64,000 nucleotides of DNA from Cohnella kolymensis (GTDB lineage Bacteria; Bacillota; Bacilli; Paenibacillales; Paenibacillaceae), in assembly GCF_000829465.1 (NCBI RefSeq), contig NZ_JXAL01000001.1, forward strand, positions 248,001-312,000. Direction: 5' to 3'. The translations under genes and the position numbers were made by a program. The notes under the pieces were generated by a model that did not search any database, had not been told where the DNA came from, and saw nothing but the letters and a program-made list of their open reading frames with translations. This document shows, piece by piece, positions 19,016-28,471 of the stretch (position 1 is the first letter of the stretch; every line of letters begins with the position of its first letter).

Positions 19016-20155
19016 CTAACATCCGATTTGGCCTGCAATCACCATCCGCTGAATCTCCGAGGTCCCTTCCCCGATTTCCAAAAGCTTGGCGTCACGCATA
19101 TAGCGCTCCACCTCGTACTCTTTCATATAGCCGTAGCCGCCGTGAATCTGGACCGCTTGGTCGCATACTTTCATGCACATTTCCGAAGCGAACAACTTGG
19201 CCATAGCCGCTTCCTTCTTGAACTTCCGTCCTTGATCCTTCAGCCATGCCGCCTTATATACCATGTTCCGGGCCAGTTCGATATTCATCGCCATGTCGGC
19301 CAGTTTGAACTGAATCGCTTGAAAAGTAGAGAGAGGATTGCCGAACTGCTTTCTTTGCTTGGCATATTGGAGCGCCTTATCGTATGCTCCATGAGCCACT
19401 CCGACAGCCATGGCGCCGATGCCGATTCTTCCGCCGTCTAGCACAGCCAGAAACTGTTTGTAGCCGTTGCCTTGCGTGCCCAGGAGGTTCTCTTTCGGTA
19501 CGGCCACCTGATCCATGACAAGCTCTGTCGTGTTGGAGGCGTGCAGCCCCATTTTTTCGTAGTTGTCGAGCACGGTAAAACCCGGCGCATCCGTTGGCAC
19601 GATAAAGGCGCTGATTCCGTTCGTTCCTTTGGCCTTATCCGTTACCGCCGTCAGCACGAGGTTCTTCGCATAGCTCGCATTTGTGATGAAACATTTCGAG
19701 CCGTTGATCACCCATTGATCGCCGTTCAGAACAGCTGTCGTCCGGGTTCCGCCCGCATCGGAGCCGGCGTCCGGTTCCGTCAGCCCGAAAGCTCCCAAGT
19801 ATTCGCCTCTGCACAGCGGGGCTAAGTATTTCAGCTTCTGCTCCTCTGTTCCGAATAGATCGAGAGGAGATCCGCCCAGCGAAATATGCGCAGAGTAAGT
19901 GATCCCTGTAGAGGCGCACACCCGGCTCAACTCTTCCACAACAATTGCGAAGCTGATCGTATCCGCTCCACCGCCGCCATATTGCTCCGAAAAAGGAAGT
20001 CCCATCAGTCCGAGCTTTGCCATTTTATCGAATATTTCAGTGGGAAATGTGCCGGTTCGGTCTCTATCAATCGCCCCCGGGGCAACCTCAAAGTCTGCGA
20101 AATCATGGATCAAATCTCTGATCATCGTTTGTTCTTGCGTTAAATCGAAATGCAT
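19016..20155 (-). CDS. Acyl-CoA dehydrogenase
   Basis: About 379 residues with the classic flavin-dependent layout. FAD/substrate motifs are GAFGLTEPDAGSDAGG and WVINGSKCFITNA. C-terminal motifs are DQAVQIHGGYGYMKEYEVERYMRD and EIGEGTSEIQRMVIAGQI. It introduces the alpha,beta double bond in an acyl-CoA; within this operon, a branched or terpenoid acyl-CoA (isovaleryl/citronellyl-type) is likely. The ATG at 20155 is 9 bases after AGAGAGG; a TTG at 20164 is an alternative. It lies between the AtuA-like pair and the carboxyltransferase. Confidence 0.9.
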   Translation of the reverse strand: MHFDLTQEQTMIRDLIHDFADFEVAPGAIDRDRTGTFPTEIFDKMAKLGLMGLPFSEQYGGGGADTISFAIVVEELSRVCASTGITYSAHISLGGSPLDLFGTEEQKLKYLAPLCRGEYLGAFGLTEPDAGSDAGGTRTTAVLNGDQWVINGSKCFITNASYAKNLVLTAVTDKAKGTNGISAFIVPTDAPGFTVLDNYEKMGLHASNTTELVMDQVAVPKENLLGTQGNGYKQFLAVLDGGRIGIGAMAVGVAHGAYDKALQYAKQRKQFGNPLSTFQAIQFKLADMAMNIELARNMVYKAAWLKDQGRKFKKEAAMAKLFASEMCMKVCDQAVQIHGGYGYMKEYEVERYMRDAKLLEIGEGTSEIQRMVIAGQIGC

Positions 20156-20189
20156 AATCCACAACCTCTCTGCTTAATTTTTGGAGAGA

Positions 20190-20516
20190 TTAACCGTGTC
20201 GCCCTAGTTCAATTTCCATCCGCATTAAATTAGACCCATAGCACTTCCCGAGATTATCCACTCTCAGAGTTCTAGAGCCTCCCCCGCCTAATGCCCCCCT
20301 GCACACAAAATTCATAGCTTTGAGATTAGGGACTAAATAACGGGTCACTTCACCCTCTACCATTCCGGTAAAATGCTCTTTCACGCGCTCTGCAGTTACT
20401 TCTTTCAGGAATACGTCATAGATCTCGGTTGTAGGCGCAAATAAAGCAATATTGACCGTGTTTCCTTTGTCTCCCGAACGTGCTTGCGCGATATGCCTAA
20501 GCTGTACTCGAGCCAT
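20190..20516 (-). CDS. AtuA-related C-terminal-type protein
   Basis: 108 residues beginning LRHIAQARSGDKGNTVNIALFAPT, the signature of the small domain that follows AtuA (DUF1446) either fused or as a separate gene. The glycine-rich stretch GALGGGGSRTLRVDNLGKCYG is also typical. The function is unknown, but it is always tied to AtuA. It begins 3 bases after the atuA-like stop codon, so the two are translated together and probably form a complex. Confidence 0.85.
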   Translation of the reverse strand: MARVQLRHIAQARSGDKGNTVNIALFAPTTEIYDVFLKEVTAERVKEHFTGMVEGEVTRYLVPNLKAMNFVCRGALGGGGSRTLRVDNLGKCYGSNLMRMEIELGRHG

Positions 20517-20519
20517 AGA

Positions 20520-21884
20520 TCACACCTCCGCGACGGTCACTTGAAGGCCGTCCTCAACGATTTCCCGCGGTACGAGACAGGACCACATGCCGAGCAGCTC
20601 GCGCGGCTTCATCATGCCGAGGAACCCGCCCAGCGCAGGGGGACCGCTCAGCATCAGCGGCGGGAACAGCCGGCCAAGCTTCTCTGCCTGCGTTTTGCTG
20701 CGTGTGCGCACGGCGATACGCAAATACACTTCATTCAAGTCATCCGCCGGCTCTGTCGCGAGCGGACCGTGCAATGAATTGTAGCCGAGGTAATCCGTGC
20801 GGATCTCTTCATATTGTAGTCCGATCCGCTCTATTTGCTTGCGTATGATGCGGTCGGCGGCTTTCACCTTGGCTAATGCGTCGGGCCATGAATATCCGCA
20901 TATCCCTTGCCCGAGCCAGCCGTCCGAATACCCCATAACCACTTTCAGCGTATCGGGACGCTGCGATCCTCGGGCACCGGTAACGCGTACCTGGTTGGCA
21001 CCTGCATCCTGAAGCTGAACTTCGCTGACGTCCAATACCACATCAGGGGTCGTATATGATGAAGGATCGTGAATCTCGTAAAGCAGCTGCTCTTTTACCG
21101 TGTCTACGGACACAAGCCCGCCGGTTCCTTCCGTCTTGGTCAGAACAAACTCTCCGTCTTCCTGCACCTCCGCCACGGGAAAGCCGATGTTGTGCAAGTC
21201 TTCGACGGATTGCCAATCGCCGCTGAAGTTGCCGCCGGCCGCCTGCCCCGAGCATTCCATCAGATGACCCATCAGTATGCCTTGAGCCAGCCGGCCCCAG
21301 TCATCCGGTTGCCAGCCGAATTCATAGACCAGCGGTGCAAGGAACAAGGCCGAATCCGTCGTTCGTCCCGTGATGACGATGTCGGCCTCTTGTTGAAGCG
21401 CTTTCACAATTGGCCCCATTCCTACATATGCGTTTGCAAAAACAATGTGATCCCTAATAGATTCGATGCTTCTTCCGTCTTCCATGTGATTCAGCGGTAT
21501 TCCTTGCCGGTCCCAGTCTTGCAGTTTGTCTATCACATCGTCCCCGGTGACCACCGCCACCTTAAGCCCTTCAATGCCGAGCTCCGCGGCGATTCGAAGC
21601 GTCTCCTGCTGCGCTCCAAGCGGGTTCATACCGCCGGCGTTCGTCAGGATCTTAAGCCCTTTCTCTTTCACGTAGGGCAGCAGTTCTCTCATCGTTGTGG
21701 AAATGTCTTTCGCATATCCTTTGGACGGGTCCTTGTTCCGGTCCTTCTGAAGGATGGCTAACGTTAATTCCGCGAGACAATCGAAGCATATGTATTGAAC
21801 GCCGCCCCGCTTCGCAGTCTCTATTGCCGGCATAATGGAATCCCCGTAGAACCCCTGTCCCGCTCCAATCCGAATCTTTTTCAT
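20520..21884 (-). CDS. AtuA family (DUF1446) acyclic terpene utilisation protein
   Basis: 454 residues, the full length of the DUF1446/AtuA family. Visible family stretches include GAGQGFYGDSIMPAIE near the N-terminus, LTNAGGMNPLGA, and ADIVITGRTTDSALFLAP. AtuA is required in Pseudomonas for citronellol catabolism, but its reaction is not known. It is the first gene of a minus-strand operon running to 16651. TAAAGGGGGGTT precedes the ATG at 21884. The presence of AtuA together with dehydrogenase, carboxyltransferase and hydratase points to acyclic terpene or branched-chain acyl-CoA breakdown. Confidence 0.87.
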   Translation of the reverse strand: MKKIRIGAGQGFYGDSIMPAIETAKRGGVQYICFDCLAELTLAILQKDRNKDPSKGYAKDISTTMRELLPYVKEKGLKILTNAGGMNPLGAQQETLRIAAELGIEGLKVAVVTGDDVIDKLQDWDRQGIPLNHMEDGRSIESIRDHIVFANAYVGMGPIVKALQQEADIVITGRTTDSALFLAPLVYEFGWQPDDWGRLAQGILMGHLMECSGQAAGGNFSGDWQSVEDLHNIGFPVAEVQEDGEFVLTKTEGTGGLVSVDTVKEQLLYEIHDPSSYTTPDVVLDVSEVQLQDAGANQVRVTGARGSQRPDTLKVVMGYSDGWLGQGICGYSWPDALAKVKAADRIIRKQIERIGLQYEEIRTDYLGYNSLHGPLATEPADDLNEVYLRIAVRTRSKTQAEKLGRLFPPLMLSGPPALGGFLGMMKPRELLGMWSCLVPREIVEDGLQVTVAEV

Positions 21885-21988
21885 GACAACCCCCCTTTAC
21901 ATAATTCTTATAAACTGTTTTGCTCACTCGATAACCATTGTATGCTCGGCGTTGGAATCCCTATTCGGCTTCCGGTTCTGACATACAC

Positions 21989-22023
21989 ACAAATAAAACT
22001 CAAGCCTAACCAGCCTGAGTTTT
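21989..22023 (-). terminator. Terminator after the VOC family gene
   Basis: AAAACTCAAGC / GCCTGAGTTTT form an 11-pair stem with one mismatch. On the minus strand it is followed by TTATTTG. It separates the VOC gene from the atu-like operon. Confidence 0.65.
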
Positions 22024-22045
22024 ATCGTGATGATCCAATATGTAG

Positions 22046-22435
22046 TTACCCAATCTGAGTTGAAATCCACCAGTAATTTCCCGACGGGTCTTTGACTCCG
22101 CCGCGTCGATCCGGATCGCCTTCTTGAACCTGAGGCTCCTGCACCGATTCGCCGCCCGCTGCAAGCGCACGCTTATAGACGACATTTACGTCTTCCACAT
22201 AGACATGCACGTTCGTAGTAACCGCAGGCCATCCCTCGTTAGCCTCGGCAATCATGACGACCGAGTCGCCGATCCGCAGTTCACCGTGCATGATTGAGCC
22301 GTCCGGCCTGTCGTAACGGCGGAGTTCGGCTGCATCGAACGTCTGCTTTAGAAAATCGACTACGCTCTGTGCACCGGTGACGATTAAGTAAGGCGAGACA
22401 TTCGAATATCCTTCGGGCTTCCATGAAAGTGTCAA
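22046..22435 (-). CDS. VOC (glyoxalase/bleomycin-resistance) family protein
   Basis: About 129 residues in two beta-alpha-beta-beta-beta halves (SPYLIVTGAQSVVDFLKQ; VHVYVEDVNVVYKRAL), ending DPSGNYWWIST. This resembles the PhnB/YdeA-like glyoxalase branch. Possible metal ligands are His in IMHGEL and Glu or Asp near the end; the enzymatic role is unknown. The start is the TTG at 22435, set by AAAGGAGGAG just upstream; the in-frame extension to 22456 would include that ribosome site. Divergent from the DUF2515 gene. Confidence 0.82.
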   Translation of the reverse strand: MTLSWKPEGYSNVSPYLIVTGAQSVVDFLKQTFDAAELRRYDRPDGSIMHGELRIGDSVVMIAEANEGWPAVTTNVHVYVEDVNVVYKRALAAGGESVQEPQVQEGDPDRRGGVKDPSGNYWWISTQIG

Positions 22436-22538
22436 ATTCTCTCCTCCTTTCAACAATAAACCCTATAAAATCATACAAATTGTACCATTTAATAGGAGTT
22501 ATAGCAATTTATCATGAACCGCCCATGGATTTAATAAA

Positions 22539-23708
22539 ATGATAAATCAGCAGCAAATTCCGGAGGGAGTGACCGGCGATTTGGACAGAGACTTTCCCGA
22601 AGATTTGCTTGAAATCAAAAAAGAGTTGAAAAAGAAAAGCAGCTCACAAGGTTCCTGGCCAAAGGCAAATTTAACATTTGCGGAAAAACAACTCGTCCAA
22701 AAAATACAAACACGCACTAACGAACTTAACCGCAACAATGTGACACGCACCCAAGCCTACTATGCATTCTACCGGAAACACCCGGATATCAAGTGGGCTC
22801 TGCTTGGTCATATGGTTTCACGCAACGGCGGATGGAATATGACGGATTTGCAAGGGGAATTTCTTTCGAAGCTGCTGTCCTTGGCGGAACAACAACAATT
22901 TTTTACCTTTTTAGAGAGAGGAAATTGGCTTATCTTTCAAGATGCATACCCTCAATTTCTTCTTTACGAGGAGAGCTTAAGAACCAAAACCCCCCTATTC
23001 CACCTTCTCCGCTTCCTGCATGTGTCCACTTTTATGGAAACCTTATGGAACCGTTATTGGATGACGGGAGACCAGCGGATTATAACGATTGCTCTTATTA
23101 TTAATGAACAAAGCTATCTTGAAAAAAGAGTGATCCGGAACAAGTACTATCAACAGACGGTGCTGGATACGATTCATTTCAAGCTTCAAGACCTGCTGGG
23201 CTTAAGCCATATTCTATTTCCGTATGAGATGACAACCAGTGGACATACGAAACTTCTGGGACAAACCCTTCGTCATTTTGCCTCGCTTGAGGAACGGATC
23301 AACCTCGGAAAACGACTATTCTCACTCCTCCTAGATCATGAACAAAAGCTGTGCGCATGGGCCGGTTCAACGCCGCATACGGGGTCTCGCAAAGATTTTT
23401 GGCCTCATTTATTTAACAATATCAGAGAATCACTGCCGGGCAGCTTATACATACCTCAGATCAAGGACTGCACATTGACGAAAAACGGCCGTCGTTTGTA
23501 CAGTCCCGTCTTAGAAAATGCCTGGAAAAACGTTGAGCATAACGAGGCGGAAACAGGCGACTGGTTTGAAGATTGGAGAATAATTGACTACTTTCAAAAT
23601 TCTTATACGAGTGTAAATGGAGAGATCAGGGATGAGTATTGTAAAAGTATCGAAAAACTCGAGCTTGCCTTTTTCGCAAAAAAAGCGCTTCATCATTCGA
23701 ACCGCTAA
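22539..23708 (+). CDS. DUF2515 family protein (YppC-like)
   Basis: 389 residues, soluble and rich in aromatic and basic residues. Distinctive stretches are RNNVTRTQAYYAFYRKHPDI, LLGHMVSRNGGWNMTDLQGE and FLERGNWLIFQDAYPQ, which match the DUF2515 family found in endospore formers (B. subtilis YppC). The function is unknown. The start at 22539 lacks a clear ribosome site; a GTG at 22569 follows GGAGG too closely. It overlaps the next membrane-protein gene by 77 bases. Confidence 0.75.
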   Translation: MINQQQIPEGVTGDLDRDFPEDLLEIKKELKKKSSSQGSWPKANLTFAEKQLVQKIQTRTNELNRNNVTRTQAYYAFYRKHPDIKWALLGHMVSRNGGWNMTDLQGEFLSKLLSLAEQQQFFTFLERGNWLIFQDAYPQFLLYEESLRTKTPLFHLLRFLHVSTFMETLWNRYWMTGDQRIITIALIINEQSYLEKRVIRNKYYQQTVLDTIHFKLQDLLGLSHILFPYEMTTSGHTKLLGQTLRHFASLEERINLGKRLFSLLLDHEQKLCAWAGSTPHTGSRKDFWPHLFNNIRESLPGSLYIPQIKDCTLTKNGRRLYSPVLENAWKNVEHNEAETGDWFEDWRIIDYFQNSYTSVNGEIRDEYCKSIEKLELAFFAKKALHHSNR

Positions 23709-24111
23709 GAAATCTTTGCGGCCTTCTTTGATAACTATGGTTTTCTCTTCATGGCTGGGCACTTACTTGGAACTATTCCTGACAGGTAAACAATTGTATA
23801 CGTTTGAAAAAAGGCCTTTTGCCGATATTTTTACCATTGATATTCGGTTTACGCTTTTAGGCATCCCTTTGTTTGCTCTATTTATTTTATACATAACGAA
23901 AAGTATGGGATTCGTGTACAAGCTCCTGTTTATCACCATCGTTAGCGCAGTTATGACCATTACGGAGAAGCTTCTAGGCAAACTCGAATGGATCACTTAC
24001 AGTGAACAATGGCAGCATATTTATTCTTTTTTCGGTTATATCGCCTTTAGTTTTCTGATGCTGCTGTTTTTTAAATGGGTAAGCTCCGGTCCTATAAATA
24101 ATAAATTTTAA
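23632..24111 (+). CDS. Small multi-pass membrane protein (CBO0543-like)
   Basis: About 159 residues. A basic N-terminus is followed by four or five hydrophobic segments (ITMVFSSWLGTYLELF, IRFTLLGIPLFALFILYIT, VYKLLFITIVSAVMTITE, IYSFFGYIAFSFLMLLFF). The layout resembles small Bacillales membrane proteins annotated CBO0543-like. The ATG at 23632 has GGAGA about 8 bases upstream; it starts inside the end of the DUF2515 gene, implying coupling. The function is unknown. It converges on the ger operon with almost no gap. Confidence 0.65.
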   Translation: MSIVKVSKNSSLPFSQKKRFIIRTAKKSLRPSLITMVFSSWLGTYLELFLTGKQLYTFEKRPFADIFTIDIRFTLLGIPLFALFILYITKSMGFVYKLLFITIVSAVMTITEKLLGKLEWITYSEQWQHIYSFFGYIAFSFLMLLFFKWVSSGPINNKF

Positions 24112-24320
24112 ATAAACCACCGTGAGTAAATCCACATACCTACCCCGCTGACCACCCCAAGCGCGATATTGAACCGCCCTAAATAAATGGCTGCCTTTTT
24201 TTCCTTTGTAAGATTCTGGATATCATACTCGGTTCTATCAAAGATCAATAACAAAATTCCGGATGCTATCGAAATTGCCACAACGTAATACAGGTAGCCG
24301 CTAAACGTTCCATAGATCAT
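24108..24320 (-). CDS. Small two-helix membrane protein (CLC_0170-like), last gene of the ger operon
   Basis: 70 residues with two membrane helices (residues 8-27 and 47-66) and a short charged loop. Similar short proteins (CLC_0170 type) are found beside gerA-type operons. ACGGAGG lies 9 bases before the ATG. It follows gerC by 25 bases on the same strand, so it is probably co-transcribed and made in the forespore. The stop overlaps the end of the convergent membrane-protein gene by 4 bases. Confidence 0.7.
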   Translation of the reverse strand: MIYGTFSGYLYYVVAISIASGILLLIFDRTEYDIQNLTKEKKAAIYLGRFNIALGVVSGVGMWIYSRWFI

Positions 24321-24345
24321 CCGTGTTAACCTCCGTACCCCTTGA

Positions 24346-25581
24346 TCATGATGTTGTCATGCCGACACGCCTTACCCTAACCATCGTTTGAATATGTACA
24401 GAAACATCTTTGTACATATTTTGCCATTGTTCTACCGTTCGAATCTCCCTGTTCCAATATTTCGGCGCTTTAGCCCGCACATATTCCCCAAAACCAAAAA
24501 TGTCGGAGCCATCTTTCTGTGTATTGCTTACAAGATCTCCATATATTTTTTGGACCCGTTTTGCTTCCGCTCTTTCAATATCTTTTATGTTGTCATCATT
24601 TAAATGTGCATCCGCATTTATTTCGTTTATATTTCCTTCAATCCATACTTTAACCGAAAAATCCGGACGCCCGTGTACGATTTTAAAATCAATCTTTGAC
24701 TTTCGCTGCGTAGCGGCAAAAACAGCTTGTGACTTGGTGCCCGGTATTTTGACAAGTTGGTATCCCCCGGGGCTTTCTCCTTTAATGCCCATATAAGCGG
24801 CGATTTCAAGCGGTGATGGTTTGCCGACCATTTTCGTTCCTTTAAAATAAGCCATACCTTGAATCAGGATGTTGTCTTTTTTCTGAACCTCAACATAAGG
24901 GAGAAATCCTTCCTGGCCCTTCTTCACCGACCGGCTCCAAAAAACACCGATAAAATCTTGTGGAAATTTACCCAATTTAACGGCTTGTTCGAGCGTCATC
25001 ATTAAATACAGCGTTGGAACTCTCTCTATTTCCGGAGCCGATCTCATTAAGGGTTCAGCCTTTCCGCTTGAAACCATCATCCAAGTGGTTCTTCGTACTT
25101 CCGGGTTGCGCCGAAAGTAATCGTTAATATCCTTGAGTTCTTTTCTTGCAATCTCTTCCGATACAACAATGGTTCGTAAATGGCCTAGAAATAAAGGGGA
25201 GGAGATCTGCTGCTGAAGATTAGCGATCGCATCAGACATGGAATGGCCCACCACAGATAGAGGCCATATCGTTTGAGATCCACCAGGACTCGCACCACCG
25301 CCTTGACCTCCAGGGCCTAGAGGTATACGGCCGGGTACCGCAAGCTGGGCTGTGAGACGGATCATATCTTTCGCCGGCAAAGGTTCCTGTCCTGGCAGGT
25401 GGGAAACATCGGGTTCTTCCTTTTCGGTTTCCGGATCGGCCTTATCAATCGATATCCCGAGAACAAGGGCTCGTTCATCAAGCTCACTTCTGTCCCAACA
25501 TCCGGCGATTAGAGGCATCAGCAACAGGAGGATAAGAAGCTTGGCCTTATTACCCGTTTTGGTGCACTTTTTGTTGCCCAT
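24346..25581 (-). CDS. Ger(x)C family germinant receptor lipoprotein (C subunit)
   Basis: 411 residues with a lipoprotein signal (LLILLLLMPLIAGCW; Cys is the lipid attachment site) followed by the WDRSELDE motif typical of GerAC/GerBC/GerKC proteins. It would anchor outside the spore inner membrane as part of the germinant receptor with the A and B subunits upstream. The ATG at 25581 begins the signal peptide and overlaps the repaired gerB end (25550) by 32 bases. A low-complexity proline/glycine insert (about residues 85-105) is unusual but in frame. Confidence 0.9.
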   Translation of the reverse strand: MGNKKCTKTGNKAKLLILLLLMPLIAGCWDRSELDERALVLGISIDKADPETEKEEPDVSHLPGQEPLPAKDMIRLTAQLAVPGRIPLGPGGQGGGASPGGSQTIWPLSVVGHSMSDAIANLQQQISSPLFLGHLRTIVVSEEIARKELKDINDYFRRNPEVRRTTWMMVSSGKAEPLMRSAPEIERVPTLYLMMTLEQAVKLGKFPQDFIGVFWSRSVKKGQEGFLPYVEVQKKDNILIQGMAYFKGTKMVGKPSPLEIAAYMGIKGESPGGYQLVKIPGTKSQAVFAATQRKSKIDFKIVHGRPDFSVKVWIEGNINEINADAHLNDDNIKDIERAEAKRVQKIYGDLVSNTQKDGSDIFGFGEYVRAKAPKYWNREIRTVEQWQNMYKDVSVHIQTMVRVRRVGMTTS

Positions 25582-26672
25582 CAGGTGTACCCCTTTTTTT
25601 TCGTATGATGGAAACCACCAACAGCAGAGACGGATAACCAATGGTCACAATCAGACCTATCTGTCCTACAATCCGAATGATTTGGTAAAGTTCCAGAATG
25701 TTTTGCGGCACCATCGCAATAAAAAAACACGAACGGCATCACAAAAAAAGAAAAAAGCTTATGGTCACGTAACCGAAACAGTTTGCTCATGCAATGGATT
25801 GTCAAAAAGTAACTCGAATACAGGGTTGTAAACACCGCTGTAACCCAGACGGCAAGAAAAGCCGCATCTAAGCGCTCAAGAATATTCGCAGGCAAACTTG
25901 TCGTCTTGGCTAACTCCAGTGTCGGCCAAAGCAGGCGCTTAATTTCTTCCGGACCAAACACGGCAACAGTCGCCACCACGATCAAAAAATAGAGAACTCC
26001 GGCGACAGACATCCCCATAAAACTGGCCTTATACGCCTGGCCTGGTCGGCGCATATGCGGGATGACGATAGAAATAATGAAAGAACCTTGGAACAGGGCT
26101 GCAATTGTGAGCACACCGCCTAACAGCTCTTTGTGTTCATTTCCCATCACCGGCAGCAAATTCAGCAATTCAGCATTTTTCAGTGACAGGACGACAATCA
26201 TCAACGCAGGTGCCAGGATCAGTGGTAAATAAAAATAGTGAATGTAAACAAACGTTTCTAACCCATGGCGCGAGGAGACCGCAGCCAAAAGCAGCATAAC
26301 GATAACCGTCACCTCTAAGGGTGTGTTCCTTAACACCGTAGTTACAACCACTTCTCCAAATTCTCGAGCGGCCAGCGATGTTAATATCGCAAAGAAGCCT
26401 ATAATCAGCAAACTGCCGAATCGAGCGAGCCATTTACCGATAATCTCTTCACTGTACTGGACTATAGTTTTGCTCGGAAAACGTACACCGAGAACCGTGA
26501 TCAACCAAAGCCCTGCTGACGCCACGAGAATGCCTAATAAAGTAACTAACGGCGCTCCCGTTTCAGCAGTTTGGACGGCGAACCTTGGCAGAGCCAGAAT
26601 CCCAACCCCGATAATGGTGCTGATGAGTACAGCCGTGGCTTGGATGACAGTAATTTTTCGGGTATTGTCCAT
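25550..26672 (-). CDS. Spore germination GerB/GerKB family permease (B subunit), C-terminal frameshift
   Basis: An APC-superfamily permease with about ten membrane helices. It begins DNTRKITVIQATAVLISTIIGVGILALPR, the usual GerB N-terminus. The open frame shifts after MPFVFF in a seven-A run at 25721-25727 (T7 on the coding strand). Removing one base gives FIAMVPQNILELYQ and a normal C-terminus with a stop at 25550. As given, the last helix is lost and the frame stops at 25581. B subunits are thought to bind germinant. It lies 16 bases after gerA. Confidence 0.87.
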
Positions 26673-26688
26673 TCAGATGACCTGCCTT

Positions 26689-28317
26689 TCAATTGCTGCG
26701 TTTTGGTCCCAATGGATTATCGGGAGGTTCCTTCGTCGCTTGGACCGTCTGGCCGGACACACGATCTTCATTCACAGGTTGTGAAGATTCCGGCCTTTTC
26801 TTCATCCACCACAACGGAGCGCGGATTAATGTATCCTTAACCCCCTGCAAGTTGCCGGGAGCGATCGGGCTCATATAAGGTATTCCGAATGATCTTAACG
26901 AAAGCAAATGATTGGAGATGAGTATCAAACCGATCATTACTCCGTATAAGCCGAAGATCCCGGCCATAATGATGAGAAAAAACCTCAGAAGCCTTAGGGC
27001 AAGCGCTGCATTGTAAGCCGGTGTGGCAAAAGAACCTATTGTCGTGAGTGCAATGACGACCACAGTGATTGGGCTTGCAAACCCTGCTGCGACTGCGGCT
27101 TGTCCGATGATAAGTACGCCGACGATAGACAATGCGCCGCCGACTTGTTTCGGCAAGCGTACTGTGGCTTCGCGAAGCACCTCCATCGCGGTTTCCATCA
27201 TAAAGACTTCAACGACTGTCGGATAGGGAACGCTGGCTCTTCCGCCTGCCACCGCCACAGCGAACTCGGTAGGAAGCAACTCCGGGTTAAACGATATGAC
27301 GGCAACATACAGCGACGGGACGATTAGCGCAAATATCAAAGCTAACAGTCGGGAAAGCCGTATGAAACTCCCCATAACGGGTCGTTCGTAATAATCCTCA
27401 GTAACTTGATAAAATTGGGTAAATACCGTGGGTACGATTAGAGCAAAAGGTGATCCATCCATCAAGATCGCCACCCTGCCCTCCAATAATTGCGCTACAG
27501 CCTTATCCGGCCGTTCCGTATACAGCACCTGAGGAAAGGGAGAAATATGGTTGTCTTCAATAAACTGTTCAAGGTATCCGGTGTCCAGCACACCGTCAAT
27601 TTTAATTTTGGAAAGACGATTCTCAACTTCTTTAACTAGATCCGGGTTCGCGATCCCCTTAATGTAACAAATAGAAATGTTTGACTTTGTGTACTTGCCT
27701 ATTACCATGTTCCTAATCTGAAAACTTGGTGTCTTTAAACGATAGCGCATTAATGCTGTATTCGTACTTAGTGATTCAACAAACCCCTCTCGAGGTCCCC
27801 GGATGACTTGCTCTGTTTGCGGCTGACCTACAGCCCTAGATTCCACATTGCGGGTACTGAATAAAAAAGCTTCGTCAACTCCCTCTATCAGTACAACGGA
27901 GTCAGCTTCCAATATGGCGTCAATTACCCTTACAATATTGGATTGCAGCCTTGCTCCGGAATGAATGATCGTCTCATTTATCAATATGTTCTTTAATTGA
28001 CCATCTCCGATCTTCCGTCCTTCAAGGTGAGGGGGCATGTATATAAAAGGCTTTAATATATCAAAATTAATCATCGTCTGATCAACCATATTGGAGAAAT
28101 AGAACATCACTGCCGGATACTTGCCGAACACATGAAATCTGCGGGTAACAAGATCCGGGTTTGCTTCCAGCAATGAATTGATTAATTTAATGTTTTCTTC
28201 AAGGTTGGTACTGATCGTGCGGTCTTTATATTGTTCCAACACCTTATCCGGCGATAACTGATCGGGTAATGCGGGGGACTTCTTGCCGTCATTCGATCGC
28301 TTGCGCAGAAACCGCAT
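26689..28317 (-). CDS. Spore germination GerA family receptor subunit (A subunit)
   Basis: 542 residues. A soluble N-terminal region of about 290 residues includes the conserved RGPREGFVESLSTN. A membrane domain of four or five helices contains PSLYVAVISFNPELLPTEFAVAVAGGRASVPYP, a hallmark of GerAA/GerKA proteins. A basic, proline-rich tail ends it. Oligomers of this subunit are thought to form the ion channel that opens when germinants bind. CGGAGG precedes the ATG, and a SigG-type promoter lies 50-80 bases upstream. First gene of the operon. Confidence 0.93.
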   Translation of the reverse strand: MRFLRKRSNDGKKSPALPDQLSPDKVLEQYKDRTISTNLEENIKLINSLLEANPDLVTRRFHVFGKYPAVMFYFSNMVDQTMINFDILKPFIYMPPHLEGRKIGDGQLKNILINETIIHSGARLQSNIVRVIDAILEADSVVLIEGVDEAFLFSTRNVESRAVGQPQTEQVIRGPREGFVESLSTNTALMRYRLKTPSFQIRNMVIGKYTKSNISICYIKGIANPDLVKEVENRLSKIKIDGVLDTGYLEQFIEDNHISPFPQVLYTERPDKAVAQLLEGRVAILMDGSPFALIVPTVFTQFYQVTEDYYERPVMGSFIRLSRLLALIFALIVPSLYVAVISFNPELLPTEFAVAVAGGRASVPYPTVVEVFMMETAMEVLREATVRLPKQVGGALSIVGVLIIGQAAVAAGFASPITVVVIALTTIGSFATPAYNAALALRLLRFFLIIMAGIFGLYGVMIGLILISNHLLSLRSFGIPYMSPIAPGNLQGVKDTLIRAPLWWMKKRPESSQPVNEDRVSGQTVQATKEPPDNPLGPKRSN

Positions 28318-28368
28318 ATATACCTCCGATTTACCGAATTGGGAGATAAACCCAAATTAGTTAACTCG

Positions 28369-28398
28369 TATTATGTTTACTGCGGTTTCTTTTTATTC
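28369..28398 (-). promoter_or_regulatory. SigG-type promoter of the ger operon
   Basis: On the minus strand GAATA (28398-28394), an 18-base spacer and CATAATA (28375-28369) fit the forespore SigG consensus GHATR / CATNHTA exactly. It lies about 50 bases before the gerA-type start. Germinant receptor operons are known SigG targets. Confidence 0.7.
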
Positions 28399-28410
28399 AT
28401 AGCGAAAACA

Positions 28411-28453
28411 AAAAGCGGCCGGTCAGGAGTTCTGCTCCTGACCGGCCGCTTTT
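28411..28453 (-). terminator. Terminator after the DHA2 exporter gene
   Basis: A perfect 19-pair stem (AAAAGCGGCCGGTCAGGAG and its complement) with a 5-base loop. It is symmetrical with a T-run on both strands, so it may work in both directions. It lies 18 bases past the exporter stop at 28472. Confidence 0.85.
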
Positions 28454-28471
28454 ACATTGTCTTTTGCGATA

